A program made the position numbers and the translations under genes. The notes under the pieces are model-generated. The model worked only from the letters and a program-made list of their open reading frames with translations, was not told where the DNA came from and ran no database searches. A stretch of DNA of 64,000 nucleotides from Clostridium zeae (GTDB taxonomy: Bacteria > Bacillota > Clostridia > Clostridiales > Clostridiaceae), in assembly GCF_017312485.1 (NCBI RefSeq), contig NZ_BMBA01000001.1, forward strand, positions 1,502,396 through 1,566,395, given 5' to 3'. Positions 1 to 8,212 of this stretch are shown one piece after another. The stretch's first letter is position 1, and each line of letters starts with the position of its first letter.

Positions 1-109
1 TATGATCTTGTTCTTCACTTTTTTCCCTTCCCTTTGTTTTGTTAGAAAAAGAAGCCTCTTTAATCAGTGTCAAACTTTCAAAACCTTCAATTTTTTCCCT
101 TATAGTCAT
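1..109 (-). CDS. dgt: dGTP triphosphohydrolase-like protein, N-terminal fragment
   Basis: Only the first 36 codons are in the window; the gene runs off the left edge. The ATG at 109-107 is preceded by a near-perfect Shine-Dalgarno site (AAAGGAGGTGATT). The visible protein begins MTIREKIEGFESL and contains the basic/acidic stretch NKTKGREKSEEQDH. I recognise this as the usual opening of clostridial deoxyguanosine-triphosphate triphosphohydrolases, just before the HD-type catalytic core. The position beside ppdK also fits, because dgt, ppdK and the dnaG/rpoD region are neighbours in many clostridia. The catalytic His/Asp residues lie outside the window, so the call rests on the N-terminus and context only. 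Confidence 0.65.
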   Translation of the reverse strand, partial: MTIREKIEGFESLTLIKEASFSNKTKGREKSEEQDH

Positions 110-529
110 ATAATCACCTCCTTTTATAGATATTCTATATATTTTCTTAAAATCCTTCAAAATTATGCTACTATTTATCATTTGCAATTTTTTTCAAACT
201 ATTACAATTTTATAATTATTAATATAAAATTATTATTCAAATCAAGAAAATTTTTTTCTAAAATTTTATTCCCTTACACAAAACCCCCTCTTACACTTCA
301 GTTTATTCTTGTTATATAAAGCTTCCTCTTTTTAATAACTTTTTGAAACTCAGATATTCATATCAAAATATCCTATAACCAATCATTAAAAATCAAACTT
401 TCAGAGAGATCCTTTTTAAATTCATCATGATAATTAAACATAGTAAAAATAAAATTATAAAACATACGTATAATGTAATAATTTTCATAATATTAATATA
501 ATATGAATTTTTATGTGAAGGAGGTATTT
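110..529. other. Intergenic region between divergent dgt and the CotS-like gene
   Basis: About 420 bases, very AT-rich. It must hold the two divergent promoters, but I see no convincing sigma-A pair. A CATAATATTA string at about 486-495 resembles a mother-cell (sigma-E/K) -10 box for the CotS-like gene, but no well-spaced -35 partner was found. No gene, RNA or repeat was recognised here. Confidence 0.4.
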
Positions 530-1594
530 ATGCCAAAGGAATTGCATGCAGCTGCTGCCAGCTTATTATCTGAATCAAATGTAGGAAAGCACGTCTTACC
601 TTACTACAATTTGAAAGAAGCCTCCATAGAGCAAATAAAGTTGAAGAATACAGACAAGCAGAGAGCCGTTTATAAAATTGATTACAACAACAAAACTTAT
701 TGTTTAAAAAAAGTTTATTATACAGAACCAGAGTTACTCTTTGTCTATTCTGCTATGGAATGGCTTTATAGGAATGGTATTAATGTCCCAAGATTTTTGC
801 CAACAGTAAATAAAAGTAGATTTGTAAATTATAATGATATGCTTTTCGTACTTACTCCATGGGTAGATGGAGAAAAATGTAATTATGACGACATAGACAA
901 CATAGTTGAAACTTCAAAATACTTAGCAAAAATGCATTATTCGTCAAAAGATTTTTTCCCAATACCAGGTAGTAAAATAAAGAAAGGATATGATGACTTA
1001 TACATATCCATCAATAAACATTTTCAAAAACTTTTAATATGTTCAAACTCTGCATACTTGTATAAAGATAAGTTTTCTAAAATGTTCTTGGATAGCTTTG
1101 ATAAAAACATAGATTTAGCAAAGTTAGCGTTAGAAACTGCTTCTACCATTAATAGAGATAATCTTACATCCTCCCTATGTCACGGTGATTATGTAAATAA
1201 GAATATTATCTTTGATAAGTCAAAAGGCATTTGGATTATTGACTTTGATAAGTGCTCATACGACTACATTGCACATGATATTTCTTATTATCTAAGACGA
1301 CTTCTAAAAAGAGACAATACCAAGTGGGATGTAGAAATAGCTATCAATTGTATAAAAAATTATAACGAGATAAACAAACTGACTATTGATGATATTAAGT
1401 ATATTTTAGTATACTTATCCTTCCCTCAAAAATATTGGAGAATCTCTAAAGACTATTATAACAACATAAAGAAATGTAATAAGAATTCTTTCTGCAACTT
1501 ATTAGAAAAAACAGTTAACAAAACTGATTACCAACTTAACTTTATCTCTGAATTAACCGATCATTTAAGAAATCATTATGCATTAGATATATAA
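530..1594 (+). CDS. CotS-family spore coat protein (aminoglycoside phosphotransferase fold)
   Basis: The 354-residue protein has a protein-kinase-like/APH fold. It shows the catalytic loop HGDYVNKN near residue 218 and the metal-binding IDFD near residue 237, the pattern of the CotS/YutH/YsxE spore-coat family. In Bacillus such proteins sit in the coat and are made in the mother cell; substrate and activity are generally unknown. I chose ATG 530 rather than the in-frame ATG 503, because AAGGAGG at 518-524 sits five bases before 530 while nothing suitable precedes 503. The gene is a single plus-strand unit between dgt and ppdK, followed by its own terminator. The kinase-like residues look intact, so it may bind or phosphorylate a small molecule. 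A role in the coat is inferred from the family. Confidence 0.75.
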   Translation: MPKELHAAAASLLSESNVGKHVLPYYNLKEASIEQIKLKNTDKQRAVYKIDYNNKTYCLKKVYYTEPELLFVYSAMEWLYRNGINVPRFLPTVNKSRFVNYNDMLFVLTPWVDGEKCNYDDIDNIVETSKYLAKMHYSSKDFFPIPGSKIKKGYDDLYISINKHFQKLLICSNSAYLYKDKFSKMFLDSFDKNIDLAKLALETASTINRDNLTSSLCHGDYVNKNIIFDKSKGIWIIDFDKCSYDYIAHDISYYLRRLLKRDNTKWDVEIAINCIKNYNEINKLTIDDIKYILVYLSFPQKYWRISKDYYNNIKKCNKNSFCNLLEKTVNKTDYQLNFISELTDHLRNHYALDI

Positions 1595-1642
1595 TTAGAA
1601 GTTATATTCAAAATATTAGTGAACTAAAGAGTCCATTAATCG

Positions 1643-1711
1643 AAATTTAATTTATACTTGTTCGAAAATCCTGGCTAATGGGAATTTTCGGGTATGTATA
1701 AATTAATAGTT
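1643..1711. repeat. Palindromic repeat family A, copy 1
   Basis: An imperfect hairpin. The left arm AATTTATACTTGTTCGAAAAT pairs with the right arm ending GTATGTATAAATTAATAGTT around a 13-nt loop. The same ends (TTAATTTAT...ATAAATTAATAGTT) recur at 30410-30479 and 31111-31178 with different loops. Confidence 0.6.
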
Positions 1712-1723
1712 GAGTTAGGAACT

Positions 1724-1776
1724 TTAAACCCCATGAATACATGGAAATCTATATTTCTATCTATTCATGGGGTTTA
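1724..1776 (+). terminator. Terminator after the CotS-like gene
   Basis: AAACCCCATGAATA at 1726-1739 pairs perfectly with TATTCATGGGGTTT at 1762-1775, followed by AATTTTG. It is probably a rho-independent terminator for the plus-strand gene and may also block readthrough from the other side. Confidence 0.7.
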
Positions 1777-1798
1777 ATTTTGTAGTTTCCTATACATT

Positions 1799-1834
1799 AA
1801 AAAAGAAACCTAATTGAAATTAGGTTTCTTTTTA
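1799..1834 (-). terminator. Terminator of ppdK
   Basis: AAAAGAAACCTAATT pairs with AATTAGGTTTCTTTT around a two-base loop, with T-runs on both strands. It begins nine bases past the ppdK stop codon. Confidence 0.85.
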
Positions 1835-1842
1835 TTTAAATA

Positions 1843-4473
1843 CTATCTTGGATTTTTAATTTGAGCTTGAGCAGCAGCTAATCTAGCTATTGGAACTCTA
1901 AATGGTGAACATGATACATAATCTAAACCTAATGCATGGCAGAATTCTACTGAAGAAGGATCTCCACCGTGTTCTCCACAGATACCAAGCTTGATATCAG
2001 CTCTTTCAGATCTACCTTTTTCAACTGCTATCTTCATCAATTGACCAACACCTGTTTGGTCAATCTTAGCAAATGGATCTTGTTCATAGATCTTCTTTTC
2101 ATAGTAGTCTTTTAAGAACTTAGCAGCATCATCTCTTGAGAAACCAAAAGTCATTTGAGTTAAGTCATTAGTACCAAATGAGAAGAATTCAGCTTCTTTA
2201 GCTATAATATCTGCTGTTAAAGCAGCTCTAGGAATTTCTATCATTGTACCCACTTTGAAAGGTATTTCTACACCTTTTTCACTCATAACTGTCTTAGCAG
2301 TTTCTACTACTATATCTTTAACATATTTTAATTCTTTTATTTCGCCAACTAATGGAATCATTATTTCAGGAACTACATCATAGCCTTTATTGTTTCTAAC
2401 TTCAATAGCAGCTTCGATAACAGCTCTTGTTTGCATTTCAGCTATTTCTGGGTATGAAACAGCCAAACGGCATCCTCTATGACCCATCATTGGGTTGAAT
2501 TCATGTAACTCCTCACAAGTTGCTTTAAGCTCCTCATAAGTTATATCCATTTCCTTAGCTAAAGCTATGATATCTTCTTCAGCTTGAGGTAAGAATTCAT
2601 GTAGTGGTGGATCTAAGAATCTTATAGTAGCTGGTCTTCCTTCTAGAGCCTCGTACATAGATGCGAAATCGCCTCTTTGCATTGGAAGAAGCTTATCTAA
2701 AGCTTTTCTTCTTTGCTCTACAGTCTTAGCAACTATCATTTCTCTAACAGCAGCAATTCTATCTTCAGCGAAGAACATGTGCTCTGTTCTGCATAGTCCA
2801 ATACCTTCTGCACCAAATTCTACTGCTTGAACTGTATCTCTTGGTGTATCAGCGTTTGTTCTAACTTTTAACTTTCTTGTTTCATCAGCCCATCCCATAA
2901 ATGTTGCGAAATACCCGCTTATTTCAGGTGAAACTGTCTTTATAGCTTGAGCATATATATTACCTGTTGAACCATCTATTGATATCCAATCATTAGCAGT
3001 TAAAGTCTTACCTGCAACTTCTAATGTTCTATTAGCTTCGCTAATCTTTAATTCTCCACAACCAGCAACGCAACAAGTTCCCATACCTCTAGCAACAACT
3101 GCAGCATGTGATGTCATACCACCTCTTACAGTTAAGATACCTCTTGCAGCTATCATACCTTCTATATCTTCTGGAGATGTTTCAAGTCTTACTAAAACTA
3201 CAGTTTCTCCATTTGCTGCTCTTTCTTTAGCTTCTTCAGCTGAGAATGCTATTTTTCCACATGCAGCACCTGGTGAAGCTGGTAACCCCTTAGCTACAAC
3301 TTCAACCTTTTTCATTTCAGCAGGGTCAAAAGTTGGATGAAGTAATGAGTCTAATTGCTTTGGATCAACTTTTAGAAGTGCTTCTTCCTTTGTAAGCATT
3401 CCTTCTTCAACTAGATCTACAGCAATCTTTAATGCTGATTGAGCAGTTCTCTTACCATTTCTAGTTTGTAAGAAATATAAAGTTCCTTCTTCTATTGTGA
3501 ACTCCATATCTTGCATATCTCTATAATGTTTTTCTAAAGTATTAACTATGTCTTCGAATTGCTTATAAATTTCAGGATTTTGTTCCTGTAATTTAGCAAT
3601 TGGTTGAGGAGTTCTTATACCAGCAACAACGTCCTCACCTTGAGCATTCATTAAGTACTCACCATATATTGCATTTTCTCCTGTAGAAGGGTCTCTTGAG
3701 AACGCAACTCCTGTACCTGATGTTTCTCCTTTATTACCGAAAACCATCTCTTGAACGTTTACAGCAGTTCCCCAATCCCCAGGTATATCATTAAGTCTTC
3801 TATATACTATAGCTCTTGGGTTATCCCATGATCTAAATACAGCAGTGATTGATTCTATAAGCTGATCTTTAGGATCTTGTGGGAAGTCCTCACCTTTTTC
3901 TTTCTTATAAAGTGCCTTAAATCTTACAACTAATTCTTTAAGATCATCAGCAGTTAAATCTGTATCGAAATGTACACCCTTTTCTTCTTTCATCTCATCG
4001 ATTTTAGCTTCAAATAATCTCTTTTCTATCCCCATAACAACGTCTGAGAACATTTGAATAAATCTTCTATATGAATCATATGCAAATCTTGGATTGTTTG
4101 TAAGACTTGCCATAGCTTCAACAGCATCATCATTTAAACCAAGGTTTAATATTGTATCCATCATACCTGGCATTGATACTCTTGCTCCAGATCTTACAGA
4201 AACTAAAAGAGGTTTACTTAAATCACCGAATTTTTTACCTGATATTTCTTCTAACTGAGCTAGTTTTTCATGAATTTGATTTATTATTTCTGGTGAAATC
4301 TTTCTTCCATCTTCATAGTATTTATTACAAGCTTCTGTAGTTACTATAAATCCTTGTGGAACAGGTATACCCAAAGTTGTCATCTCAGCTAAATTAGCAC
4401 CTTTACCTCCCAGTAAATTTTTCATTGATGCCTTACCTTCTTTGAAGAGGTAAACATATTTTTTGATCTCCAT
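1843..4473 (-). CDS. ppdK: Pyruvate, phosphate dikinase
   Basis: The 876-residue enzyme interconverts pyruvate + ATP + Pi and phosphoenolpyruvate + AMP + PPi. The length matches the bacterial family. The N-terminus (KNLLGGKGANLAEM) starts the ATP-grasp domain, the phosphohistidine domain shows GGMTSHAAVVARGMG with the carrier histidine near residue 455, and the C-terminal PEP/pyruvate barrel ends with the catalytic cysteine in GICGEHGGDP. GGAGGAG lies seven bases before the ATG. It follows a CcpN-like regulator gene on the same strand; CcpN controls gluconeogenic genes in Bacillus, so regulation of ppdK by its neighbour is plausible but inferred. PPDK makes PPi, which the ppaC product elsewhere in this window would hydrolyse. 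Confidence 0.97.
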   Translation of the reverse strand: MEIKKYVYLFKEGKASMKNLLGGKGANLAEMTTLGIPVPQGFIVTTEACNKYYEDGRKISPEIINQIHEKLAQLEEISGKKFGDLSKPLLVSVRSGARVSMPGMMDTILNLGLNDDAVEAMASLTNNPRFAYDSYRRFIQMFSDVVMGIEKRLFEAKIDEMKEEKGVHFDTDLTADDLKELVVRFKALYKKEKGEDFPQDPKDQLIESITAVFRSWDNPRAIVYRRLNDIPGDWGTAVNVQEMVFGNKGETSGTGVAFSRDPSTGENAIYGEYLMNAQGEDVVAGIRTPQPIAKLQEQNPEIYKQFEDIVNTLEKHYRDMQDMEFTIEEGTLYFLQTRNGKRTAQSALKIAVDLVEEGMLTKEEALLKVDPKQLDSLLHPTFDPAEMKKVEVVAKGLPASPGAACGKIAFSAEEAKERAANGETVVLVRLETSPEDIEGMIAARGILTVRGGMTSHAAVVARGMGTCCVAGCGELKISEANRTLEVAGKTLTANDWISIDGSTGNIYAQAIKTVSPEISGYFATFMGWADETRKLKVRTNADTPRDTVQAVEFGAEGIGLCRTEHMFFAEDRIAAVREMIVAKTVEQRRKALDKLLPMQRGDFASMYEALEGRPATIRFLDPPLHEFLPQAEEDIIALAKEMDITYEELKATCEELHEFNPMMGHRGCRLAVSYPEIAEMQTRAVIEAAIEVRNNKGYDVVPEIMIPLVGEIKELKYVKDIVVETAKTVMSEKGVEIPFKVGTMIEIPRAALTADIIAKEAEFFSFGTNDLTQMTFGFSRDDAAKFLKDYYEKKIYEQDPFAKIDQTGVGQLMKIAVEKGRSERADIKLGICGEHGGDPSSVEFCHALGLDYVSCSPFRVPIARLAAAQAQIKNPR

Positions 4474-4597
4474 CTCAATACTCCTCCGTTCAATACTATT
4501 TATATTAATATGTTTATATATATATACTTAACAGAGCTAATGCTCCGAAAGCTGACGAATTGAACTGTGAACCATAGATTGTATTACTTACCCTTAA

Positions 4598-5233
4598 TTA
4601 TTGACCATTTCCCATTTTTACAAACAATTTTGTTATATTTGTTTTAGATATCTTTCCAATTATCTTATATTGATCCTTTTGTTCCTCATCAAGAACTTTT
4701 TCAACCACCGGAATAGAATCTATTTCATGCTCTATTATCTTTTTTGCTGCATTATATGCGCTTTCTTCTTTGCTTACAAATATTATATTAGGCATTCTAG
4801 TCATTATGACTCCTACAGGAACTTTATGTATATCTGTTCCACCTATAGCTATCTTCAAGAAATCTTTTCTTGAAACTGCACCTATTAAAAAGCCATCACT
4901 CTCAACAAATAGTGTTCCTACATCCGTTAAAAAAAGATTAACTATCGCGTCATATACCATAGTTTCTTCGTTTACAAATGCAGGCTTAGACATTATGTCT
5001 TTAACCTTTATATTGGCGATGTGCTCATACAAGAGGTTATTCATTGGCTTCTCAGTATAAACATAACCTACCTTAGGTCTTGCATCTAAGGCACCAATCA
5101 TAGTAAGTACTGCTAAATCTGGCCTTAATGCTGCTCTAGTAACCCCAAGCTTTGAAGCTAGCGCTTCTGAGGTAATAGGCTGTCCCTCTTTTACAAGCTT
5201 TATTATCTCTTCCTGACGCGGTGATAACTTCAA
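4598..5233 (-). CDS. ccpN: CcpN-like transcriptional repressor (HTH plus two CBS domains)
   Basis: The 211-residue protein has an N-terminal winged helix-turn-helix (roughly residues 1-60, LSPRQEEIIKLVKEGQPITS) followed by a CBS-domain pair (roughly 75-200, with VKDIMSKPAFV and VIMTRMPNIIF starts). This matches CcpN/YqzB of Bacillus subtilis, which represses gapB and pckA and senses nucleotides through its CBS domains. It sits directly upstream of ppdK, a PEP-forming enzyme, consistent with control of gluconeogenesis. Its own upstream region has long inverted repeats (5260-5378) that could be its operator. The family is clear; that it is the true CcpN orthologue is likely but not certain. Confidence 0.75.
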   Translation of the reverse strand: MKLSPRQEEIIKLVKEGQPITSEALASKLGVTRAALRPDLAVLTMIGALDARPKVGYVYTEKPMNNLLYEHIANIKVKDIMSKPAFVNEETMVYDAIVNLFLTDVGTLFVESDGFLIGAVSRKDFLKIAIGGTDIHKVPVGVIMTRMPNIIFVSKEESAYNAAKKIIEHEIDSIPVVEKVLDEEQKDQYKIIGKISKTNITKLFVKMGNGQ

Positions 5234-5259
5234 TGTCCTTCCCCTCTTTCGTTTTAATA

Positions 5260-5378
5260 GAGGAATATTCTGATTATTCAGAACCGTATACGTTTTACAT
5301 AACTTATTATATCACTATATCAAAGTTTGACTATGCCAAATTTTCTGAATAATCTTTCAAATTCTTTGAATATTCCTC
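5260..5378. promoter_or_regulatory. Nested inverted repeats flanking the ccpN-like promoter region
   Basis: GATTATTCAGAA (5272-5283) is inverted exactly as TTCTGAATAATC (5343-5354), and GAGGAATATTC (5260-5270) is inverted exactly as GAATATTCCTC (5368-5378). The two blocks enclose about 60 bases with TATAAT-like strings upstream of the CcpN-like gene. The arrangement suggests paired operators for an autoregulator, possibly with looping. Function is inferred. Confidence 0.5.
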
Positions 5379-5425
5379 ATTTCCCTCTTATTTCATCTGA
5401 ATTTTCTTATTTTTCTTTAAATTCC

Positions 5426-6064
5426 TTATTCTTTATCCACTTCATCAAATTTAACTGTATAGGTATAAACTGGTGAATCATTATCTACATGAACATTTTT
5501 GCCAGCAGATTTCTCATTTTTCACTGAATTGAACTTATCTTTTAAGTTTTCAGCCAAATCTGTTGCTTTATCCTTTAGATCATTAGCCATATCTTTTACA
5601 TCAGAAACAGTCTCTTTTACCACCTTATTTACAACTTCAACAGACCCATCTTCTTTAGTTATTTCTATTGTGATCTTAGTAGCAATAGCTGTAATTATAC
5701 CTATAGCTAATAATTGAGGTAAAACTAAAGCAATAACTCCCGCAGCAATTCCAGCATTAACCGGTACATCGATTAATACTTTCTCATCTTTTCTTATTTT
5801 AATTCTAGATACATTTCCCTTTTTAATTAATTCAGATAACCAAGCTTTAAATTCTTCTATTGTTTCGTATTTTTGTGAGCCTTCTTCTTTTTCGGATTTC
5901 CACTCACTTTCATAATTTTTATCATGACTCTTTACTTCTTCAATATAAATCAAAGCATCAAGAACTTCTCCATTATTTACTTCTAAAGCATTTTTTGCTT
6001 CAGCATAACTAACACCTGTTCTTTGTCTTACTTGGTCAACTTTTTCTAAAGTAACTTCACTCAT
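5426..6064 (-). CDS. DUF4342-type protein with N-terminal UBA-like helix bundle
   Basis: A 212-residue protein of unknown function. Residues 1-45 (VDQVRQRTGVSYAEAKNALEVNNGEVLDAL) resemble the UBA/TS-N fold. A middle domain (about 65-135) has a beta-rich start and a hydrophobic segment (AGIAAGVIALVLPQLLAIGIITAIA) that could insert in or lie on the membrane. The C-terminus is a charged, probably coiled region. I recognise the combination as the DUF4342 family of clostridia. I chose ATG 6064 rather than GTG 6073, because AAGGAG sits eight bases before the ATG and overlaps the GTG. It follows recO by five bases, so it is probably cotranscribed with era-recO. Confidence 0.65.
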   Translation of the reverse strand: MSEVTLEKVDQVRQRTGVSYAEAKNALEVNNGEVLDALIYIEEVKSHDKNYESEWKSEKEEGSQKYETIEEFKAWLSELIKKGNVSRIKIRKDEKVLIDVPVNAGIAAGVIALVLPQLLAIGIITAIATKITIEITKEDGSVEVVNKVVKETVSDVKDMANDLKDKATDLAENLKDKFNSVKNEKSAGKNVHVDNDSPVYTYTVKFDEVDKE

Positions 6065-6069
6065 TTTTA

Positions 6070-6810
6070 TCACTCCTTAATATAATTTAGCATTTCTAAA
6101 CTTTTTGGTTTTTTAGAATAATTAGAATTAATAATGTATGCTGTAATTTTTGCAATTTCATCTTTTACTGTCTTATTAATATTAAGTCTATATATTTTAT
6201 CCATTGGTGCGGTATTTAAATACTTTAATGCACTGTATGCACCTTTAGACAAAGATATGCCATGTTCTTTCGGACATTCTTCGCACACACCCCCATAAAA
6301 AGACATGTTTATGTATGCGGCAGAATTTATACTTTTTTTACAGTATGCACAATTATCTAGATTTAATCCATATCCTGTAGCCTTTAATATTTTAAGTTCA
6401 AAACTCCTAATTAAAAGCTCATAGTCAAGAGCATCCGTATTTAATAAATATAGACAGGTAACAAAATCTTTAAATAACTTCCCGTTATCCTCTTCATCTG
6501 TTACGCATATATCTATTAGTTCACAAATGTATGTTGAATATGTAAGTTTTTCTAAATTATTTAGTAATCCTTGAAAAGAGCTGGTTATTCTCCCTTCTGA
6601 GAGAGTGTACAGATTTTTCCCTTTAAAAACTACGAATTCACCGTAGCATAATGGGAGAGTAAGAGATAAATGTCTACTTTTACTTTTTTTGGCACCCTTA
6701 GCAATAACCGCTATCTTACCTAACTTTTCTGTATATAACCATATTAATTTATCATTTTCTTTAAAATCTTGAGCCTTAATTACTACACCATTCGTTTCAA
6801 AAATAGACAG
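6070..6810 (-). CDS. recO: DNA repair protein RecO, apparent CTG start
   Basis: RecO loads RecA with RecR on SSB-coated DNA. I translated the whole frame by hand and it is open from 6810 to the stop at 6070, 246 residues. It begins (M)SIFETNGVVIKAQDFKENDKL, the OB-fold start of clostridial RecO, and near the C-terminus has the zinc pair CAYC...CEEC. The frame opens after a TGA at 6819-6817 and has no ATG, GTG or TTG before residue 169. The residue aligned with the family's initiator methionine is a CTG at 6810-6808, with AGGAG (6825-6821) ten bases upstream. Only an internal ATG at 6306 would give a standard start, and it would remove two thirds of the protein. It follows era by 17 bases. A one-base sequencing error at the T-run 6799-6804 is the alternative explanation. 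Confidence 0.85.
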   Translation of the reverse strand: MSIFETNGVVIKAQDFKENDKLIWLYTEKLGKIAVIAKGAKKSKSRHLSLTLPLCYGEFVVFKGKNLYTLSEGRITSSFQGLLNNLEKLTYSTYICELIDICVTDEEDNGKLFKDFVTCLYLLNTDALDYELLIRSFELKILKATGYGLNLDNCAYCKKSINSAAYINMSFYGGVCEECPKEHGISLSKGAYSALKYLNTAPMDKIYRLNINKTVKDEIAKITAYIINSNYSKKPKSLEMLNYIKE

Positions 6811-6827
6811 AAATCCTCATCTCCTAC

Positions 6828-7715
6828 TTATTTTTTCTTATATCCAAGTTCTCTTAAAAATAAAGGATTATCTCTCCATTCTTTTCTTACCTTAACCCAG
6901 ATCTTTAAGTTTACTCTTTCTCTTAAAAATTTCTCAATTTCGTATCTAGCACTTTCACCTATACGTTTTAGTGTTTGACCATTCTTACCTATGATTATTC
7001 CCTTATGTGAATCTTTTTCACAGATTAAGTCAACCTCAATATTATACAAGCCTCTTTCATTTTGTTTCATTTGAATTATATCAACAGCTATTCCATGAGG
7101 AACTTCCTCATTTAAAGTTCTAAGTGCCTTTTCTCTAACTATTTCAGAAATTACAAACCTTTCCTGAACATCAGTAATCATATCTTCCGGATAAAATTTT
7201 GGTCCTTCAGGAAGATATTTTACAATTAAATCTAAAAGAGTAGTTGTATTTTTTCCTTTAAGAGCTGATATTGGTATTATTTCCGCAAAGCTCATTGTCT
7301 CTGAATAGTTCTTTAGAGTCTCTGCAACTCTCTCTTTAGTATTTTCATCCACCTTATTTACAACTAGAATAACTGGCGCTTTTATATCCTTAAGACCTTC
7401 AATAATATATGAATCACCTCTGCCAATTTCTACATCTGGAGTGATTAAAAATAAAACTAAATCAACTTCATTTAAAGATTCTTTAGCTGAAGTCATCATA
7501 TATTCACCTAATTTATGTTTAGGTTTATGCATTCCAGGAGTATCAACGAATATCATCTGATAATCCTCTGCCGTTAATATAGTCTTAATGTTGTTTCTAG
7601 TTGTTTGCGGTTTGTTGGAGACTATTGATAATTTTTCTCCCATTAGGTGATTTAAAAGCGTAGATTTCCCCACATTTGGTCTACCTACAATAGTTATATA
7701 TCCTGATTTAAACAT
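6828..7715 (-). CDS. era: GTPase Era
   Basis: The 295-residue ribosome-assembly GTPase matures 16S rRNA and the 30S subunit. The N-terminal G domain has G1 GRPNVGKS (residues 11-18), G3 DTPGMH near 58 and G4 NKVD near 121. The C-terminal KH domain carries [11 protein letters not shown], which binds the 16S 3' end. Length is normal. It lies in the classic ybeY-dgkA-cdd-era-recO operon and starts 12 bases after cdd ends. Confidence 0.97.
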   Translation of the reverse strand: MFKSGYITIVGRPNVGKSTLLNHLMGEKLSIVSNKPQTTRNNIKTILTAEDYQMIFVDTPGMHKPKHKLGEYMMTSAKESLNEVDLVLFLITPDVEIGRGDSYIIEGLKDIKAPVILVVNKVDENTKERVAETLKNYSETMSFAEIIPISALKGKNTTTLLDLIVKYLPEGPKFYPEDMITDVQERFVISEIVREKALRTLNEEVPHGIAVDIIQMKQNERGLYNIEVDLICEKDSHKGIIIGKNGQTLKRIGESARYEIEKFLRERVNLKIWVKVRKEWRDNPLFLRELGYKKK

Positions 7716-7727
7716 TTGTCCTCCTAG

Positions 7728-8123
7728 TTATTTATTTAAGTCTTCTTTTGAAAATATACCTGGTAGTATGTCCTCTAAAGTCTTCACTATATATTCTTTC
7801 TCATTTTTGATTATTATAATAGGGATCTTTTTATCTTTTGCAAATTCAGCAATAACCTGTCTGCATATTCCACAAGGATATGTAAAAGCATTTACATCTC
7901 CAATAACAGCCACAGCTTCTATTGTTTGATGTCCTTCAGAAACAGCCTTAAATATAGCAGTTCTTTCAGCACAGTTAGTAGCTCCAAAAGAAGCATTCTC
8001 AATATTGCATCCTTCAAAGATTTTTCCATCACTCATTATAGCGGCTCCCACAGGGAAGTTCGAATAAGGTGCATAAGCCTTACTTCTCGCATTTATAGCT
8101 GCTTTTATAAGCTCTTCATACAT
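7728..8123 (-). CDS. cdd: Cytidine deaminase
   Basis: The 131-residue homotetrameric zinc enzyme converts cytidine and deoxycytidine to uridine and deoxyuridine in pyrimidine salvage. The zinc site is visible: C51-A-E53 in GATNCAERTA, with E53 as the proton shuttle, and the pair C84/C87 in PCGICRQV. The substrate loop FPVGAA and NIENASFG are also present. The start ATG has GGGGGTAAT upstream. It sits between dgkA and era, as in Bacillus. Confidence 0.96.
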   Translation of the reverse strand: MYEELIKAAINARSKAYAPYSNFPVGAAIMSDGKIFEGCNIENASFGATNCAERTAIFKAVSEGHQTIEAVAVIGDVNAFTYPCGICRQVIAEFAKDKKIPIIIIKNEKEYIVKTLEDILPGIFSKEDLNK

Positions 8124-8212
8124 TTTTTATTACCCCCAATTGTTTTTTGGTGCAAAATAAATTATAGCACTATTAATATTATTTACAAGCTAGAGGATTT
8201 CCTTACAGGAAT

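Noticed and set aside
2-319. 105-residue plus-strand frame rich in Phe/Tyr/Ser
   Set aside because: No ribosome site, composition typical of noncoding AT-rich DNA, and it overlaps the well-supported start of dgt on the other strand.
4500-4597. Small GAGC-ATTA-GCTC hairpin upstream of ppdK as an attenuator
   Set aside because: Stem of four pairs and no U-run; too weak to claim.
6070-6306. 78-residue gene as an independent protein or truncated recO
   Set aside because: The frame continues intact upstream for 168 more RecO residues; the ATG at 6306 is internal.
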